DNA of 64,000 nucleotides from NCBI GenBank assembly GCA_022509165.1, contig JAFLTT010000004.1:1-64000 (forward strand), read 5' to 3'. Of the stretch, positions 35,915 to 45,327 are shown piece by piece. The DNA comes from Muribaculaceae bacterium (lineage in GTDB: Bacteria; Bacteroidota; Bacteroidia; Bacteroidales; Muribaculaceae). A program made the translations under genes and the position numbers. Position 1 is the first letter of the stretch. The number at the start of each line of letters is the position of its first letter. Under the pieces are notes generated by a model. The model saw only the letters and a program-made list of their open reading frames with translations, did no database searches and was not told where the DNA came from.

Positions 35915-36448
35915 TTATTTAAGGGCTCTTAAGGACTCGATATCGGATATTAGCCTTTCGAGAGATGGCATATCCGTATCGCCGTAAGATGCGGTGATTA
36001 TGAGTTCTTGATTAGAAATATATACCCTGGGAATCACACTTGGTGCGAAAAGAGAGTAGACATTCCGGTTTTCCTGAGGGGAAAATGGCATAGTAAGATT
36101 GTTTTCATTCCAGTAAGCCTCTATTTCCGGCTCGGTTTCTTCTCGCGCAATGAGTGCAATCACCACTTCGGAATCATCTTTATATTGATTCCACAGTTGC
36201 TGTATCACCGGCAGTTCCTGGCGGCAGTCGCCACATCCTGTATTGAAAAACACAATCACGGAAATCTTGCCTTCAAGTGTTTGAGGCGAGATGATTTCTC
36301 CATTGTTGAGTGTCACGGAAAATTCCGGAAGATGGTCGCCTACCGTCAAGGTAGGCCCATCTTTCGGTTCGTCATCGTTAATACAGCCCTGAGTGGTACA
36401 TACCAGCAACATAAGGAGGCCGAAAATTATTCTGAATGAAAAAGCCAT
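35915..36448 (-). CDS. TlpA-like thioredoxin-fold lipoprotein
   Basis: A 177-residue envelope thiol-disulfide protein. The signal sequence ends CTTQGC with probable lipidation at Cys22. The thioredoxin-like domain (about 35-170) contains the redox motif CGDC in FFNTGCGDCRQELPVIQQLW (first Cys about 73). Cis-proline is in SVIPRVYI. It likely reduces or assembles periplasmic disulfides. It lies 26 bases downstream of the OmpA-like gene on the same strand. Confidence 0.84.
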   Translation of the reverse strand: MAFSFRIIFGLLMLLVCTTQGCINDDEPKDGPTLTVGDHLPEFSVTLNNGEIISPQTLEGKISVIVFFNTGCGDCRQELPVIQQLWNQYKDDSEVVIALIAREETEPEIEAYWNENNLTMPFSPQENRNVYSLFAPSVIPRVYISNQELIITASYGDTDMPSLERLISDIESLRALK

Positions 36449-36474
36449 TCCGGTCAGTATTTGGTCAACCGCTC

Positions 36475-37332
36475 TTAGTCTTCAGCAGGAGCCTGGTCGA
36501 TCAGGTCCATAAACTCGTCGAGTTTTGGAGTGATGATGATCTCGGTGCGGCGGTTGCGTTGTTTACCCATTTCAGTGTCATTGTCGGTAACGGGGTTGTA
36601 TTCACCACGTCCGGCTGCCGACAGACGGTTGGGATTGATACCGAACTCATTCTGGAGCACTTGTACCACTGAAGAGGCACGCAATGCTGAGAGGTCCCAG
36701 TTGTTGCGGATATTTGTCTTGGAAATAGGCACGTTATCAGTATTGCCTTCTACAAGCACGTCGAAATCCTTGAAGTCTTTCAGGATCTTGGCAATCTTTT
36801 CAAGAGTTTGTTTTGCCTGTGAAGAAACTTCATAGCTGCCGCTCTTGAAAAGCATATTGTCGGAAAGGGAGATGTATACCACACCCTTAAGCACCTTTAC
36901 ATCTACATCGCGGAGCTCGTCGGTGTTGAGAGAGCGGGTAAGTTTGTTGGTCAGGGCAATGTTGAGAGAATCAGATTTTGATTTTGCATCCACGAGTTGT
37001 TTGATATACTTGTTGGAGGCATTGATTTCATCTACCAGTTTGGAGATATTCACATTCCCCTGGCTGTTCTGATCCATACTTTTTGACAGAGCGTTTTTCA
37101 CATCGGTGAGGTCGGCACGCAGCTGTTCGTTTACCTTATTGGCATTATTTAATTGAGTCTGGAGATTGCGCACGTCTGAGTTACAGCCCAGAAGGTCGTC
37201 GCGGGTACTGCCATACACTAATTCCAGTTCATTGTATTTCTCTTCGAGTTGAGCGTATTTCTTATTAGAGACACAACTTGTGGCCATTGTAGCCAAAAGG
37301 AAGAGAGAGATACCGAAAATCTTAATCTTCAT
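36475..37332 (-). CDS. OmpA-family peptidoglycan-binding lipoprotein
   Basis: A 285-residue envelope protein. The signal sequence ends MATSC with likely lipidation at Cys20. Residues about 30-140 form a coiled coil (KYAQLEEKYNELELVYG; LQTQLNNANKVNEQLRADL). The C-terminal OmpA domain (about 155-275) contains LVEGNTDNVPISKTNIRNNWDLSALRASSVVQVL and AAGRGEYNPVTDNDTEMGKQRNRRTEIII, the diaminopimelate-binding motif. Similar OmpA/MotB coiled-coil proteins are common in Bacteroidales. First of a three-gene run with the TlpA-like and XRE genes. Confidence 0.9.
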   Translation of the reverse strand: MKIKIFGISLFLLATMATSCVSNKKYAQLEEKYNELELVYGSTRDDLLGCNSDVRNLQTQLNNANKVNEQLRADLTDVKNALSKSMDQNSQGNVNISKLVDEINASNKYIKQLVDAKSKSDSLNIALTNKLTRSLNTDELRDVDVKVLKGVVYISLSDNMLFKSGSYEVSSQAKQTLEKIAKILKDFKDFDVLVEGNTDNVPISKTNIRNNWDLSALRASSVVQVLQNEFGINPNRLSAAGRGEYNPVTDNDTEMGKQRNRRTEIIITPKLDEFMDLIDQAPAED

Positions 37333-37636
37333 GTTTATAGTGGTTTTAATAGTTTAAATATACGACTTGGAGTAATTTTATATGTTGTAGTAAAAAATTA
37401 GACCGCAAACAGGCTGTAAAGTTAAATTGAAAAAACGAATTTTTCCCAACATTCCCTCTTTAATCTTTTTATTGGAGAGATATCTTTAAGGAGATACCCT
37501 TAAGTAGAACCCTTATCATTCACTATTCTTTCATCCTATATTAAAAAAATAATATCTATAACTTTACCTATCGATTATTTTTTATTAAATTCGTTGAATT
37601 CAAAACAACTAAAATCTCTGACCAATTTATCACGCC
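37333..37636. other. Divergent intergenic region ompA-like / GH2
   Basis: A 304-base A/T-rich stretch without a credible gene. It includes TAAATTCG (about 37583-37592 region), one base off a -7 box for the GH2 gene, and a small TATCTTTAAGGAGATA palindrome at about 37480. No clear repressor site or riboswitch was recognised. Confidence 0.4.
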
Positions 37637-40042
37637 ATGAAGAAATTATTTGCTTTGGGTGGCATAATACTCGCATTTCTCCCAGTGTGGGCTCAAAGAA
37701 GCGACACCCTTATCAAGCATTGGGAATTTTCTCAAGACAGCACCCAATGGAAAAATGTTACCATTCCCCATGACTGGGCGATTTATGGACCTTTCAGCCG
37801 AGACAACGACCTTCAGGAGGTGGCCATAGAGCAGAATGGTGAAACCGAGGCTTCCTGGAAAACCGGCCGTACAGGTGGACTCCCTTATGTGGGGAAAGGT
37901 TTTTATAAAACCACAATCGAGGTAAAAGACACCACTGATAAGAGTATCGCTCTTCTTTTTGATGGAGCCATGAGCCACGCTCATGTTTATGTAAATGGTC
38001 AGCAAGTGGCTTATTGGCCTTATGGTTACAACTCCTTCTATGTGGACCTCGACGGAGTGGTGAAACCCGGAAAAAATGAAATAGAAGTCTCTCTGGAAAA
38101 CCCCGACAAGTCATCCCGCTGGTATCCGGGTGCCGGCCTTTACCGTAATGTGCATCTCATCGAGCGTAATAAGGTACATATCCCGGTGTGGGGCACCTAT
38201 CTCACCACGCCTTACGTATCTAAAGAATATGCCAACGTCCATCTCAAGACAGAAGTTGAGGGCATTGCTAAAGGTGAAGAATTCACTCTTAATACTGTGA
38301 TAAAGAATTCGAAAGGCCAGGAAGTGGCTTCCGATACTCATTCTTATAAGTTCTATCCGGGCGCACCGGTCTATCAGAACCTGAGAGTAAATGAGCCGTC
38401 GCTCTGGACACCCGAAACGCCTACCCTTTATACAGCCACCACAAAAGTGATAAAGGATGGGAAGACAATGGATTCATATGATACCCGTTTTGGTATCCGC
38501 ACTATTGAATACCGTGCCGGTGAAGGGTTCTTCCTTAACGGTGTGCCTACTAAATTCAAAGGGGTAAACAATCACCATGATCTTGGTCCCTTGGGAGCCG
38601 CAATCAATACCTCGGCTCTAAGGTATCAGATGGAAATGATGAAAGATCTTGGTGTCAATGCCATACGCACCTCGCACAATATGCCGGCTCCGGAATTGGT
38701 TGCTTTGGCCGATGAAATGGGATTCATGCTTATGGTGGAACCCTTTGACGACTGGGGATTCCGTCCTAAGAGTGAAAACGGCTATGGCACTCTTTTCAAT
38801 GACTGGGCTGAGAAAGATGTGGTAAACATGGTAAAAAATTACCGCAATAATCCTTCAGTTGTAATTTGGTCGGTGGGCAACGAAGTACCTTCTCAGTGGG
38901 GCCCCGACGGTATCTCCGAATTACTCTTTCTTCAGGATATAGTTCATCGCGAAGATCCCACCCGTCCTGTAACAAATGGTATGGATCAGTTTGATGCCGT
39001 GATCAATAATGGTTTTGCAGCATCTGTAGATATCCCAAGTTTCAATTATAAGGTGAATCGATATGAAGAGGCCATACCAAAATTACCACAGAATATTCTT
39101 CTGGGTACTGAAACCTCTTCTACCGTATCTTCACGCGGAAAATATTATTTCCCTGTAGAACTGGGAGCAGGTGTGGTACGTCCTGACAATCAGTCGAGCA
39201 GCTATGATGTGGAATATGCTTTCTGGAGCAATATCCCTGATGATGACTTTGCGGTAGACGATGATCTCCAATATAATATGGGTCAATTCGTGTGGACCGG
39301 TTTCGATTATCTCGGCGAACCGTATCCCTACGATACCGATGCATGGCCAAGCCATAGTTCTTATTTCGGCATCATCGACCTTGCAAGTATTCCAAAAGAC
39401 AGGTATTACCTCTATCGTTCACAATGGAATGAAAACGACAACACCCTCCATATTCTGCCACATTGGAACTGGGCAGGTCGCGAAGGTGAGATCACTCCTG
39501 TGTTTGTGTACACCAACTTCCCTAAAGCGGAACTATTCATCAATGGTAAAAGTCAGGGAATACGTGAAAAACGTACAGACGGCACCAATATGGAAAGATA
39601 TCGTCTGATGTGGAACGACGTTGTGTATGAGCCGGGAGAGGTGACTGTGGTGGCTTATGATGAAAATGGAAACGAGGCCGGACGTAAAACTATGAAGACT
39701 GCCGGTAAACCTGACCATCTGGTGCTTACACCCAACCGTACATCTCTAAATGCTGACGGTGAAGACCTCGCTTATATTGTGGTACAGGTAGCCGACAAGG
39801 AGGGTAATATCGTACCCACTGACGAGAGGGAAGTGAAATTCTACACTGATGGAGCCGGTACATTCCGTGCCACCGCCAACGGTGATGCCACAAGTCTTCG
39901 TCCTTTCCATGAACCCGTGATGGACCTCTTCTCAGGCGCAGCCACTGCTATTGTGCAGAGCGGTGAAACACCGGGTGTAATCACTTTCACTGCCAAGGCC
40001 AAAGGCGTAAAACCGGCCACTATAACTATTCCTGTGAATTAA
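37637..40042 (+). CDS. Secreted GH2 family beta-galactosidase
   Basis: An 801-residue exported glycosidase. Signal peptide 1-19 ends VWAQ. The N-terminal sugar-binding jelly roll (about 25-185) contains VTIPHDWAIYGPF, GRTGGLPYVGKGFY and NGQQVAYWPYGYNSFYVDL. An Ig-like domain follows, then the TIM barrel (about 295-600) with KGVNNHHDLGPLG, VIWSVGNEVP (acid/base Glu) and LLGTETSSTVSSRG (nucleophile region). C-terminal DUF4982-like and Ig-like domains end the chain. It supplies galactose to galK and galM, 34 and about 1.2 kb downstream. Substrate specificity (host glycan versus plant) cannot be told. Confidence 0.9.
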   Translation: MKKLFALGGIILAFLPVWAQRSDTLIKHWEFSQDSTQWKNVTIPHDWAIYGPFSRDNDLQEVAIEQNGETEASWKTGRTGGLPYVGKGFYKTTIEVKDTTDKSIALLFDGAMSHAHVYVNGQQVAYWPYGYNSFYVDLDGVVKPGKNEIEVSLENPDKSSRWYPGAGLYRNVHLIERNKVHIPVWGTYLTTPYVSKEYANVHLKTEVEGIAKGEEFTLNTVIKNSKGQEVASDTHSYKFYPGAPVYQNLRVNEPSLWTPETPTLYTATTKVIKDGKTMDSYDTRFGIRTIEYRAGEGFFLNGVPTKFKGVNNHHDLGPLGAAINTSALRYQMEMMKDLGVNAIRTSHNMPAPELVALADEMGFMLMVEPFDDWGFRPKSENGYGTLFNDWAEKDVVNMVKNYRNNPSVVIWSVGNEVPSQWGPDGISELLFLQDIVHREDPTRPVTNGMDQFDAVINNGFAASVDIPSFNYKVNRYEEAIPKLPQNILLGTETSSTVSSRGKYYFPVELGAGVVRPDNQSSSYDVEYAFWSNIPDDDFAVDDDLQYNMGQFVWTGFDYLGEPYPYDTDAWPSHSSYFGIIDLASIPKDRYYLYRSQWNENDNTLHILPHWNWAGREGEITPVFVYTNFPKAELFINGKSQGIREKRTDGTNMERYRLMWNDVVYEPGEVTVVAYDENGNEAGRKTMKTAGKPDHLVLTPNRTSLNADGEDLAYIVVQVADKEGNIVPTDEREVKFYTDGAGTFRATANGDATSLRPFHEPVMDLFSGAATAIVQSGETPGVITFTAKAKGVKPATITIPVN

Positions 40043-40076
40043 TAAACATTTCTTAAACTATTAAAACCTACATATC

Positions 40077-41228
40077 ATGACAACTGACAAAATGCAAAAA
40101 GAAATTGAAAAAACTTTTGCTGAGAAATTCGGCGGAGAAGGTTCCCTATATGCTTCAGCCGGACGTATCAACCTCATAGGAGAGCATACCGACTACAATG
40201 GAGGTTTCGTGTTCCCGGGTGCTATCGATAAGGTGATCATGGCTGATATCCGTCCCAATGGCACTGAAACAGTGCGTGTCTATTCAATGGACATAAAGGA
40301 ATATGTGGAATTCGGTCTGAATGAAGAAGACGCTCCGAAAGAATCATGGGCAAGATATATTTTTGGCATTTGCCGTGAGATAATCAAAAGAGGTGGTGAG
40401 GTGAAGGGATTCGACGCAGTGTTTGCAGGTAACGTACCTCTGGGTGCCGGCCTCAGCTCTTCTGCTGCTCTTGAATCTTGCTTCGCATTTGCTCTCAACG
40501 ATCTCTTCAACCAAAATAAAATAGATAAGTTTGAACTGGCTAAAATCGGACAGAGCACGGAACATAATTATTGTGGCGTAAACTGCGGTATCATGGACCA
40601 GTTTGCTTCAGTATTCGGAAAAGAGGGCAACCTGATGCGTCTCGACTGCAGAAGCCTTGAATATGAATATTTCCCGTTCAAGCCGAAAGACTATCAACTC
40701 GTGCTGGTAGACTCAAGAGTGAAACATGAACTGGCCGACTCTCCCTACAACAAACGTAGGGCTTCCTGTGAAAGAGTGGCCAAACGACTCGGTGTGGAGA
40801 CATTGCGTGATGCCACTATGGAAGACCTCAACAAAGTTAAAGGCGACATCTCTGAAGAAGACTTCATGAGGGCTAAATATGTGATTGAGGAAAAAGACCG
40901 CGTGCTTGCTGTGTGTGACGCTCTCAATGCCGGTGACTATGAAACAGTGGGTAAGAAAATGTATGAAACCCATCAAGGTCTGTCAAAAGACTATGAGGTG
41001 AGCTGTGAAGAACTCGATTATCTCAACGACCTGGCAAAAGAACTGGGTGTCACCGGCTCCCGTATCATGGGCGGTGGCTTCGGCGGCTGCACCATCAATC
41101 TTCTTCCCAATACACTGCATGATAAGTTTGTGACTACAGTGACCGAAAAGTTCAAAGAGAAATATGGTCACGAGCCCAAAGTGTATGATGTAGTGATTTC
41201 TGATGGTGCTCGTCTGGTAAAAAGATAA
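40077..41228 (+). CDS. galK: Galactokinase
   Basis: Phosphorylates galactose to galactose 1-phosphate in the Leloir pathway. 383 residues. The family signature GRINLIGEHTDYNGGFVFP (about 23-41), the GHMP phosphate loop PLGAGLSSSAALE (about 121-133), CGIMDQFASVFG with the catalytic Asp, and GGGFGGCTINL (about 325-335) are all present. Middle gene of GH2-galK-galM; 34 bases after the GH2 gene. Confidence 0.97.
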   Translation: MTTDKMQKEIEKTFAEKFGGEGSLYASAGRINLIGEHTDYNGGFVFPGAIDKVIMADIRPNGTETVRVYSMDIKEYVEFGLNEEDAPKESWARYIFGICREIIKRGGEVKGFDAVFAGNVPLGAGLSSSAALESCFAFALNDLFNQNKIDKFELAKIGQSTEHNYCGVNCGIMDQFASVFGKEGNLMRLDCRSLEYEYFPFKPKDYQLVLVDSRVKHELADSPYNKRRASCERVAKRLGVETLRDATMEDLNKVKGDISEEDFMRAKYVIEEKDRVLAVCDALNAGDYETVGKKMYETHQGLSKDYEVSCEELDYLNDLAKELGVTGSRIMGGGFGGCTINLLPNTLHDKFVTTVTEKFKEKYGHEPKVYDVVISDGARLVKR

Positions 41229-41259
41229 TTTATAAGTGTTCTGAAAAGAGAAAAAATTT

Positions 41260-42306
41260 ATGAAGATTACAAAGCGCATATCCCCTTCTTCTGAAGGGGA
41301 TATCACCCTTTTTAGGATAGAGAATTCCTCCGGTGCTTCCGTAGAGCTTTCCACATTAGGAGCAGGCATCACATCTGTAAAAGTTCCCGATAAGTTTGGT
41401 GTGATGGGAGAGGTGGCTTTAGGCTATGAAAACCCGGCTGACTATATGGCCGACGGTCCTTGCATGGGAAAGATTCCAGGCAGATATGCCAATCGGATTG
41501 CCAAGGGGCACCTTGAGATAGAGGGAAAAACCTATCAGTTGAATATCAACAATGGTCCGAATGCTTTGCATGGTGGCCCTTGCGGATTTCAAAACCATAT
41601 CTGGGATGCGCAGATGATTCCAAACGGTGTAAGGTTTTCATATGTCTCAAAGGATGGAGAGGAGAATTACCCCGGCACTCTTTCTGTAACTGCCGAGTAT
41701 ACTTGGAGTGAAGACAATGTACTCACACTTGTGATGAAAGCCACCACTGATGCTCCCACTGTGGTAAATCTCACAAACCATTGTTATTTCAACCTTGAAG
41801 GAGCCGATTCAGGCACAGTGCTCAAACATAAACTCCAGCTAAAAGCTTCCAACTATCTTCCCACTGATTCCACACAGATTCCCACCGGTGAACTGGCAGC
41901 AGTGAAAGATACTCCCATGGACTTTACCCGGCCTAAAGAGATTGGAATAGATATTGATGCAGATTTCGAACCATTGAAGATCGGTAAGGGTTACGATCAT
42001 TGCTGGGCTATAGACCAATGGGAGAAGGGAAAATTGGTGGAAGGGTCGGTAGTGCTTGCGGCTCCTTCATCAGGCCGGGTACTCACTATCAGCAGCACAC
42101 AGTCCGGTGTGCAGGTTTATACCGGCAACTGGCTCTCAGGATCTCCGGTGAATAAGAGTGGGGTGTCTTATAATGACTATGATGGTGTGGCAATAGAGAT
42201 GCAGGGATTTCCCGATGCTCCTAATAAAAGTCAGTTCCCTTCACAGGAATTAAAACCCGATCAGACTTATAACGAGACAATTAAGTTTGCCTTTTCTGTG
42301 GAATAA
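41260..42306 (+). CDS. galM: Aldose 1-epimerase (mutarotase)
   Basis: Interconverts alpha and beta anomers of galactose, giving the alpha form that GalK uses. 348 residues. NRIAKGHLEIEGKTYQL, NALHGGPCGFQNHIWDA (His of the active site) and VVNLTNHCYFNL (second His) are visible, as is the C-terminal EMQGFPDAPNKSQFPS with the catalytic Glu region. It lies 31 bases after galK, third gene of the galactose operon. Confidence 0.95.
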   Translation: MKITKRISPSSEGDITLFRIENSSGASVELSTLGAGITSVKVPDKFGVMGEVALGYENPADYMADGPCMGKIPGRYANRIAKGHLEIEGKTYQLNINNGPNALHGGPCGFQNHIWDAQMIPNGVRFSYVSKDGEENYPGTLSVTAEYTWSEDNVLTLVMKATTDAPTVVNLTNHCYFNLEGADSGTVLKHKLQLKASNYLPTDSTQIPTGELAAVKDTPMDFTRPKEIGIDIDADFEPLKIGKGYDHCWAIDQWEKGKLVEGSVVLAAPSSGRVLTISSTQSGVQVYTGNWLSGSPVNKSGVSYNDYDGVAIEMQGFPDAPNKSQFPSQELKPDQTYNETIKFAFSVE

Positions 42307-42349
42307 TCCACATTTCTTTCTACTATAGTTTTTATGCCATAGGTATGAT

Positions 42350-42377
42350 ATGGGCAAATTTTCTTAAATTTGCCCAT
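42350..42377. promoter_or_regulatory. Perfect hairpin overlapping the Na/Pi gene -7 box
   Basis: ATGGGCAAAT and ATTTGCCCAT are perfect 10-base arms around an 8-base loop. The right arm overlaps TAAATTTG (42365-42372), a -7 box placing the start site about 26 bases before the Na/Pi gene. There is no T run. It could be an operator for that gene or an end structure of the gal transcript. Confidence 0.45.
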
Positions 42378-42403
42378 AGATTAATCCAAGCATCTCCGCA
42401 CAG

Positions 42404-44182
42404 ATGAATTATACAGTAATCGACTTTATCAGTCTGCTGGGTGCCATTTGCCTTTTCCTTTACGGTATGAAGGTGATGAGCGAAGGCCTGCAGAAAGTTG
42501 CAGGCGACCGTCTGCGCAATATCCTTGGTATAATGACCAAAAACCGGGTCACAGGAGTGCTCACCGGTATCATTATCACAGCACTCATTCAGAGTTCGAG
42601 TGCTTCCACCGTGATGGTGGTGAGTTTTGTGAATGCCGGACTCATGTCGTTGGCGCAATCTATGGCGGTGATTTTCGGCGCAAATGTGGGCACTACGGTC
42701 ACCACCTGGATTATCTCGGCATTCTCTTTTGAAGTAAGCATCTCTGATTACAGTATATTGTTGCTGGCTTTGGGAGTGCCGATGCTTTTCATGAAGAAAA
42801 GCACATATAAGTCTTTAGGAGAATTCCTTATTGGTTTCTGTTTCCTGTTCATGGGCCTTGACCTTATAAGCAAGTATGTGCCCAACCTTCAGGAAAATCC
42901 CGATCTACTCGGTTTTGTGGTAGAATACACTTCCCTGGGAATAGGAAGCATACTTATTTTCTTTGCCTTCGGCATTATTCTCACCATGGTGGCGCAGAGT
43001 TCGGCTGCCACATTTGCTATCACGTTGATTATGTGTTCTCAGGGTTGGATCTCATTCCTTTTGGGATGTGCCATTATCCTGGGAGGCAATATCGGTACCA
43101 CCATTACTCCTATCCTGGCCTCATTGAGCGGTAATCTGGCCGCTAAGCGCACAGCCATGGGGCATGTGTTGTTTAATGTGCTCGGTTCGGTGATAGTGTT
43201 ATGCATATTTGAGCCATTTACCCGTCTGGTGGGGGAAATCACCGGCGGATGCACCGGGATAAATCCTATGGACATTCCCATGTCAATGGAAGTAGACATG
43301 TCTTCTTCCACTCTGATTAATCCAGCCGGTGGTCTCACTTCCCATGCACAGAGTGCCGTTGCATTCGGTCTGGCTATGTTCCCTACTGTCTTTAATGCCT
43401 GCAACCTACTGGTGATGATCTGGTTTACCAAGCAATATGTGAAAGTGGTATGCTGGATCATGCCCGCACGTCACAAAGATAATGAAGAGGAATTCTCTCT
43501 CAAATATATCGGCAGAGGAATGCTTTCCGCTTCAGAACTCAATATCACTCAGGCTCAGAAAGAGATCTATGTATATTCCGAGCGTGTGAGCAGGATGTTG
43601 AACATGGCAAGGGAAATGATTCATCTTCCGGAGAAAGATTCAAAATACACCGAAACTTTCAATCGTCTCGAAAAATATGAGGAGATTTCCGACCGGATGG
43701 AAATAGAAATTGGTAAATTCCTCAATAGAGTTGCTGAAGGAAGGCTCAGTCCCGAAGGTAAGCACCGTATAGCAGGTATGCTTAGGATCATCAGCGAAAT
43801 AGAGTCTATTGCCGACGGTTGCTATAACGTAGGTCGCACTGTCAACCGTCAGCATCAGAATCATGTGGAATTCGACGACTCAATCATGCAGGAAATAGAT
43901 AATATGTTCTCGCTGGTGAGCAGTGCGATGGAAAATATGCTCGAAATCGTAAAAGAAATGGAGACTCCCGAAGATGTGCTGGTGATAAAAGCTTACAACA
44001 AGGAGAGGGAAATCAATAATCTGCGCAACAATCTCCGGGATTCTAATATTTATAATATCAACAATCTCAAATATGGCTACCAGGAAGGTATCTTCTTCAT
44101 GGACCTAATCGGCGAGGCCGAAAAACTGGGCGACTATATGCTTAACGTCGTCGAAGGCGTGAAGCACCAGTTCCAGGAATAA
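42404..44182 (+). CDS. Na+/phosphate cotransporter with PhoU-like domain
   Basis: A 592-residue inner-membrane protein of the NptA/NPT2 family. About eight or nine membrane helices fill residues 1-340, with the repeated QSS motifs ALIQSSSASTVMVVSF (about 63-78) and MVAQSSAATFAITL (about 196-209) that bind Na+ and phosphate. GANVGTTVTTW and GGNIGTTITPI are the paired loops. A helical PhoU-like C-terminus (about 390-585) follows. It likely imports phosphate and senses or regulates its uptake. Single gene, 41 bases before manC. Confidence 0.92.
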   Translation: MNYTVIDFISLLGAICLFLYGMKVMSEGLQKVAGDRLRNILGIMTKNRVTGVLTGIIITALIQSSSASTVMVVSFVNAGLMSLAQSMAVIFGANVGTTVTTWIISAFSFEVSISDYSILLLALGVPMLFMKKSTYKSLGEFLIGFCFLFMGLDLISKYVPNLQENPDLLGFVVEYTSLGIGSILIFFAFGIILTMVAQSSAATFAITLIMCSQGWISFLLGCAIILGGNIGTTITPILASLSGNLAAKRTAMGHVLFNVLGSVIVLCIFEPFTRLVGEITGGCTGINPMDIPMSMEVDMSSSTLINPAGGLTSHAQSAVAFGLAMFPTVFNACNLLVMIWFTKQYVKVVCWIMPARHKDNEEEFSLKYIGRGMLSASELNITQAQKEIYVYSERVSRMLNMAREMIHLPEKDSKYTETFNRLEKYEEISDRMEIEIGKFLNRVAEGRLSPEGKHRIAGMLRIISEIESIADGCYNVGRTVNRQHQNHVEFDDSIMQEIDNMFSLVSSAMENMLEIVKEMETPEDVLVIKAYNKEREINNLRNNLRDSNIYNINNLKYGYQEGIFFMDLIGEAEKLGDYMLNVVEGVKHQFQE

Positions 44183-44222
44183 GTACACCAAGATTCTCAT
44201 AGCCAAACACCTCAAAGACCTC

Positions 44223-45305
44223 ATGAACAACAGATATTGCGTAATAATGTGCGGCGGAATCGGTACCCGGTTCTGGCCTTTCAGCCGTCACGACCGTCCA
44301 AAACAATTTCTTGATTTCTTCGGAACCGGTCGGAGTCTTCTGCAGATGACTGTAGACAGGATCAGTCCCACAGTATCGTCTGACCATATCATCCTGGTCA
44401 CAAACAGTGAATATTACGACATTATCCGTGAGCAATTACCCGAGGTGAAGGATTCAAATATCCTTTTGGAACCGGCGAGGAGAAACACTGCCCCCTGTAT
44501 CTGCTGGGCAGCAAAGCATATATATGCCCAGAATCCCGATGCCTCAATCGTCACATTGCCCTCTGACCATCTTGTACTCAAGGAAGATGCTTTCCGTCAG
44601 GCCATAGAAGAGGGTTTTGATTTTGTGGAAAAGGGTAACCGCCTCCTTACATTGGGTATTAAACCTTCCGCTCCCAACACAGGCTACGGATATATCCAGC
44701 AAGGGTTGCCGCAGAAGGAATTCCCCGGTATTTTCAAGGTGAAGGCATTTGTAGAAAAACCAAATCTGGATATGGCTGAGATGTTTGTGCAGACCGGTGA
44801 GTTCTTCTGGAACGCCGGAATATTTCTATGGTCGGCACATGCTATTCTGGAGGCGTTTGACAAATATGCACCCGAAATAGCACAGACTCTTGCAGCTCCC
44901 GACGGTACTTATGCTTCATCTGCAGAAACTCAGTTTATTCGTCGCCATTTCCCGGATTGCATCAATATCTCCATCGACTATGCTATAATGGAGAAAGCAT
45001 CGAATGTATATGTGAAGACTGTGGAATTTGGATGGAGCGATCTTGGCGCCTGGAAAGCACTATACGAAGCCTCTCAGCATACCGAAGCAGGAAACGTGAC
45101 CCAAAATTGTGAGGTGATTGCCAACGATTGCACCGGCACTATATTCGCCACTGAGAATCATAAGATTATAGTGGCCTCCGGACTTAAAGATTATATTGTG
45201 GCCGATACGGAAAAGGCTTTGCTAATATATCCTTTAAAGGAAGAACAGAAAATCCGTAATATTGTCAATGATGTGAAGAATCGGTTTGGGGAAGACTATG
45301 TCTGA
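44223..45305 (+). CDS. manC: Mannose-1-phosphate guanylyltransferase
   Basis: Makes GDP-mannose from mannose 1-phosphate and GTP for glycan synthesis. 360 residues: the single-domain form without the C-terminal mannose-6-phosphate isomerase. The nucleotidyltransferase motif CGGIGTRFWPFSRHDRPKQF (about 10-29), EPARRNTAPCICWAA, LPSDHLV (Asp), FVEKP and FWNAGIFLW are visible. It lies 41 bases after the Na/Pi gene and ends convergent with the MscS gene. Confidence 0.92.
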   Translation: MNNRYCVIMCGGIGTRFWPFSRHDRPKQFLDFFGTGRSLLQMTVDRISPTVSSDHIILVTNSEYYDIIREQLPEVKDSNILLEPARRNTAPCICWAAKHIYAQNPDASIVTLPSDHLVLKEDAFRQAIEEGFDFVEKGNRLLTLGIKPSAPNTGYGYIQQGLPQKEFPGIFKVKAFVEKPNLDMAEMFVQTGEFFWNAGIFLWSAHAILEAFDKYAPEIAQTLAAPDGTYASSAETQFIRRHFPDCINISIDYAIMEKASNVYVKTVEFGWSDLGAWKALYEASQHTEAGNVTQNCEVIANDCTGTIFATENHKIIVASGLKDYIVADTEKALLIYPLKEEQKIRNIVNDVKNRFGEDYV

Positions 45306-45327
45306 TCCTAATCGGCTTCTAAACAAT

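Noticed and set aside
35373..37332. XRE, thioredoxin-like and OmpA-like genes as a toxin-antitoxin or defence set
   Set aside because: The XRE protein has only a DNA-binding domain and coiled coil; its neighbours are ordinary envelope proteins and no toxin is present.
37637..42306. GH2-galK-galM as a novel system
   Set aside because: It is a conventional galactose-utilisation operon with typical catalytic motifs.
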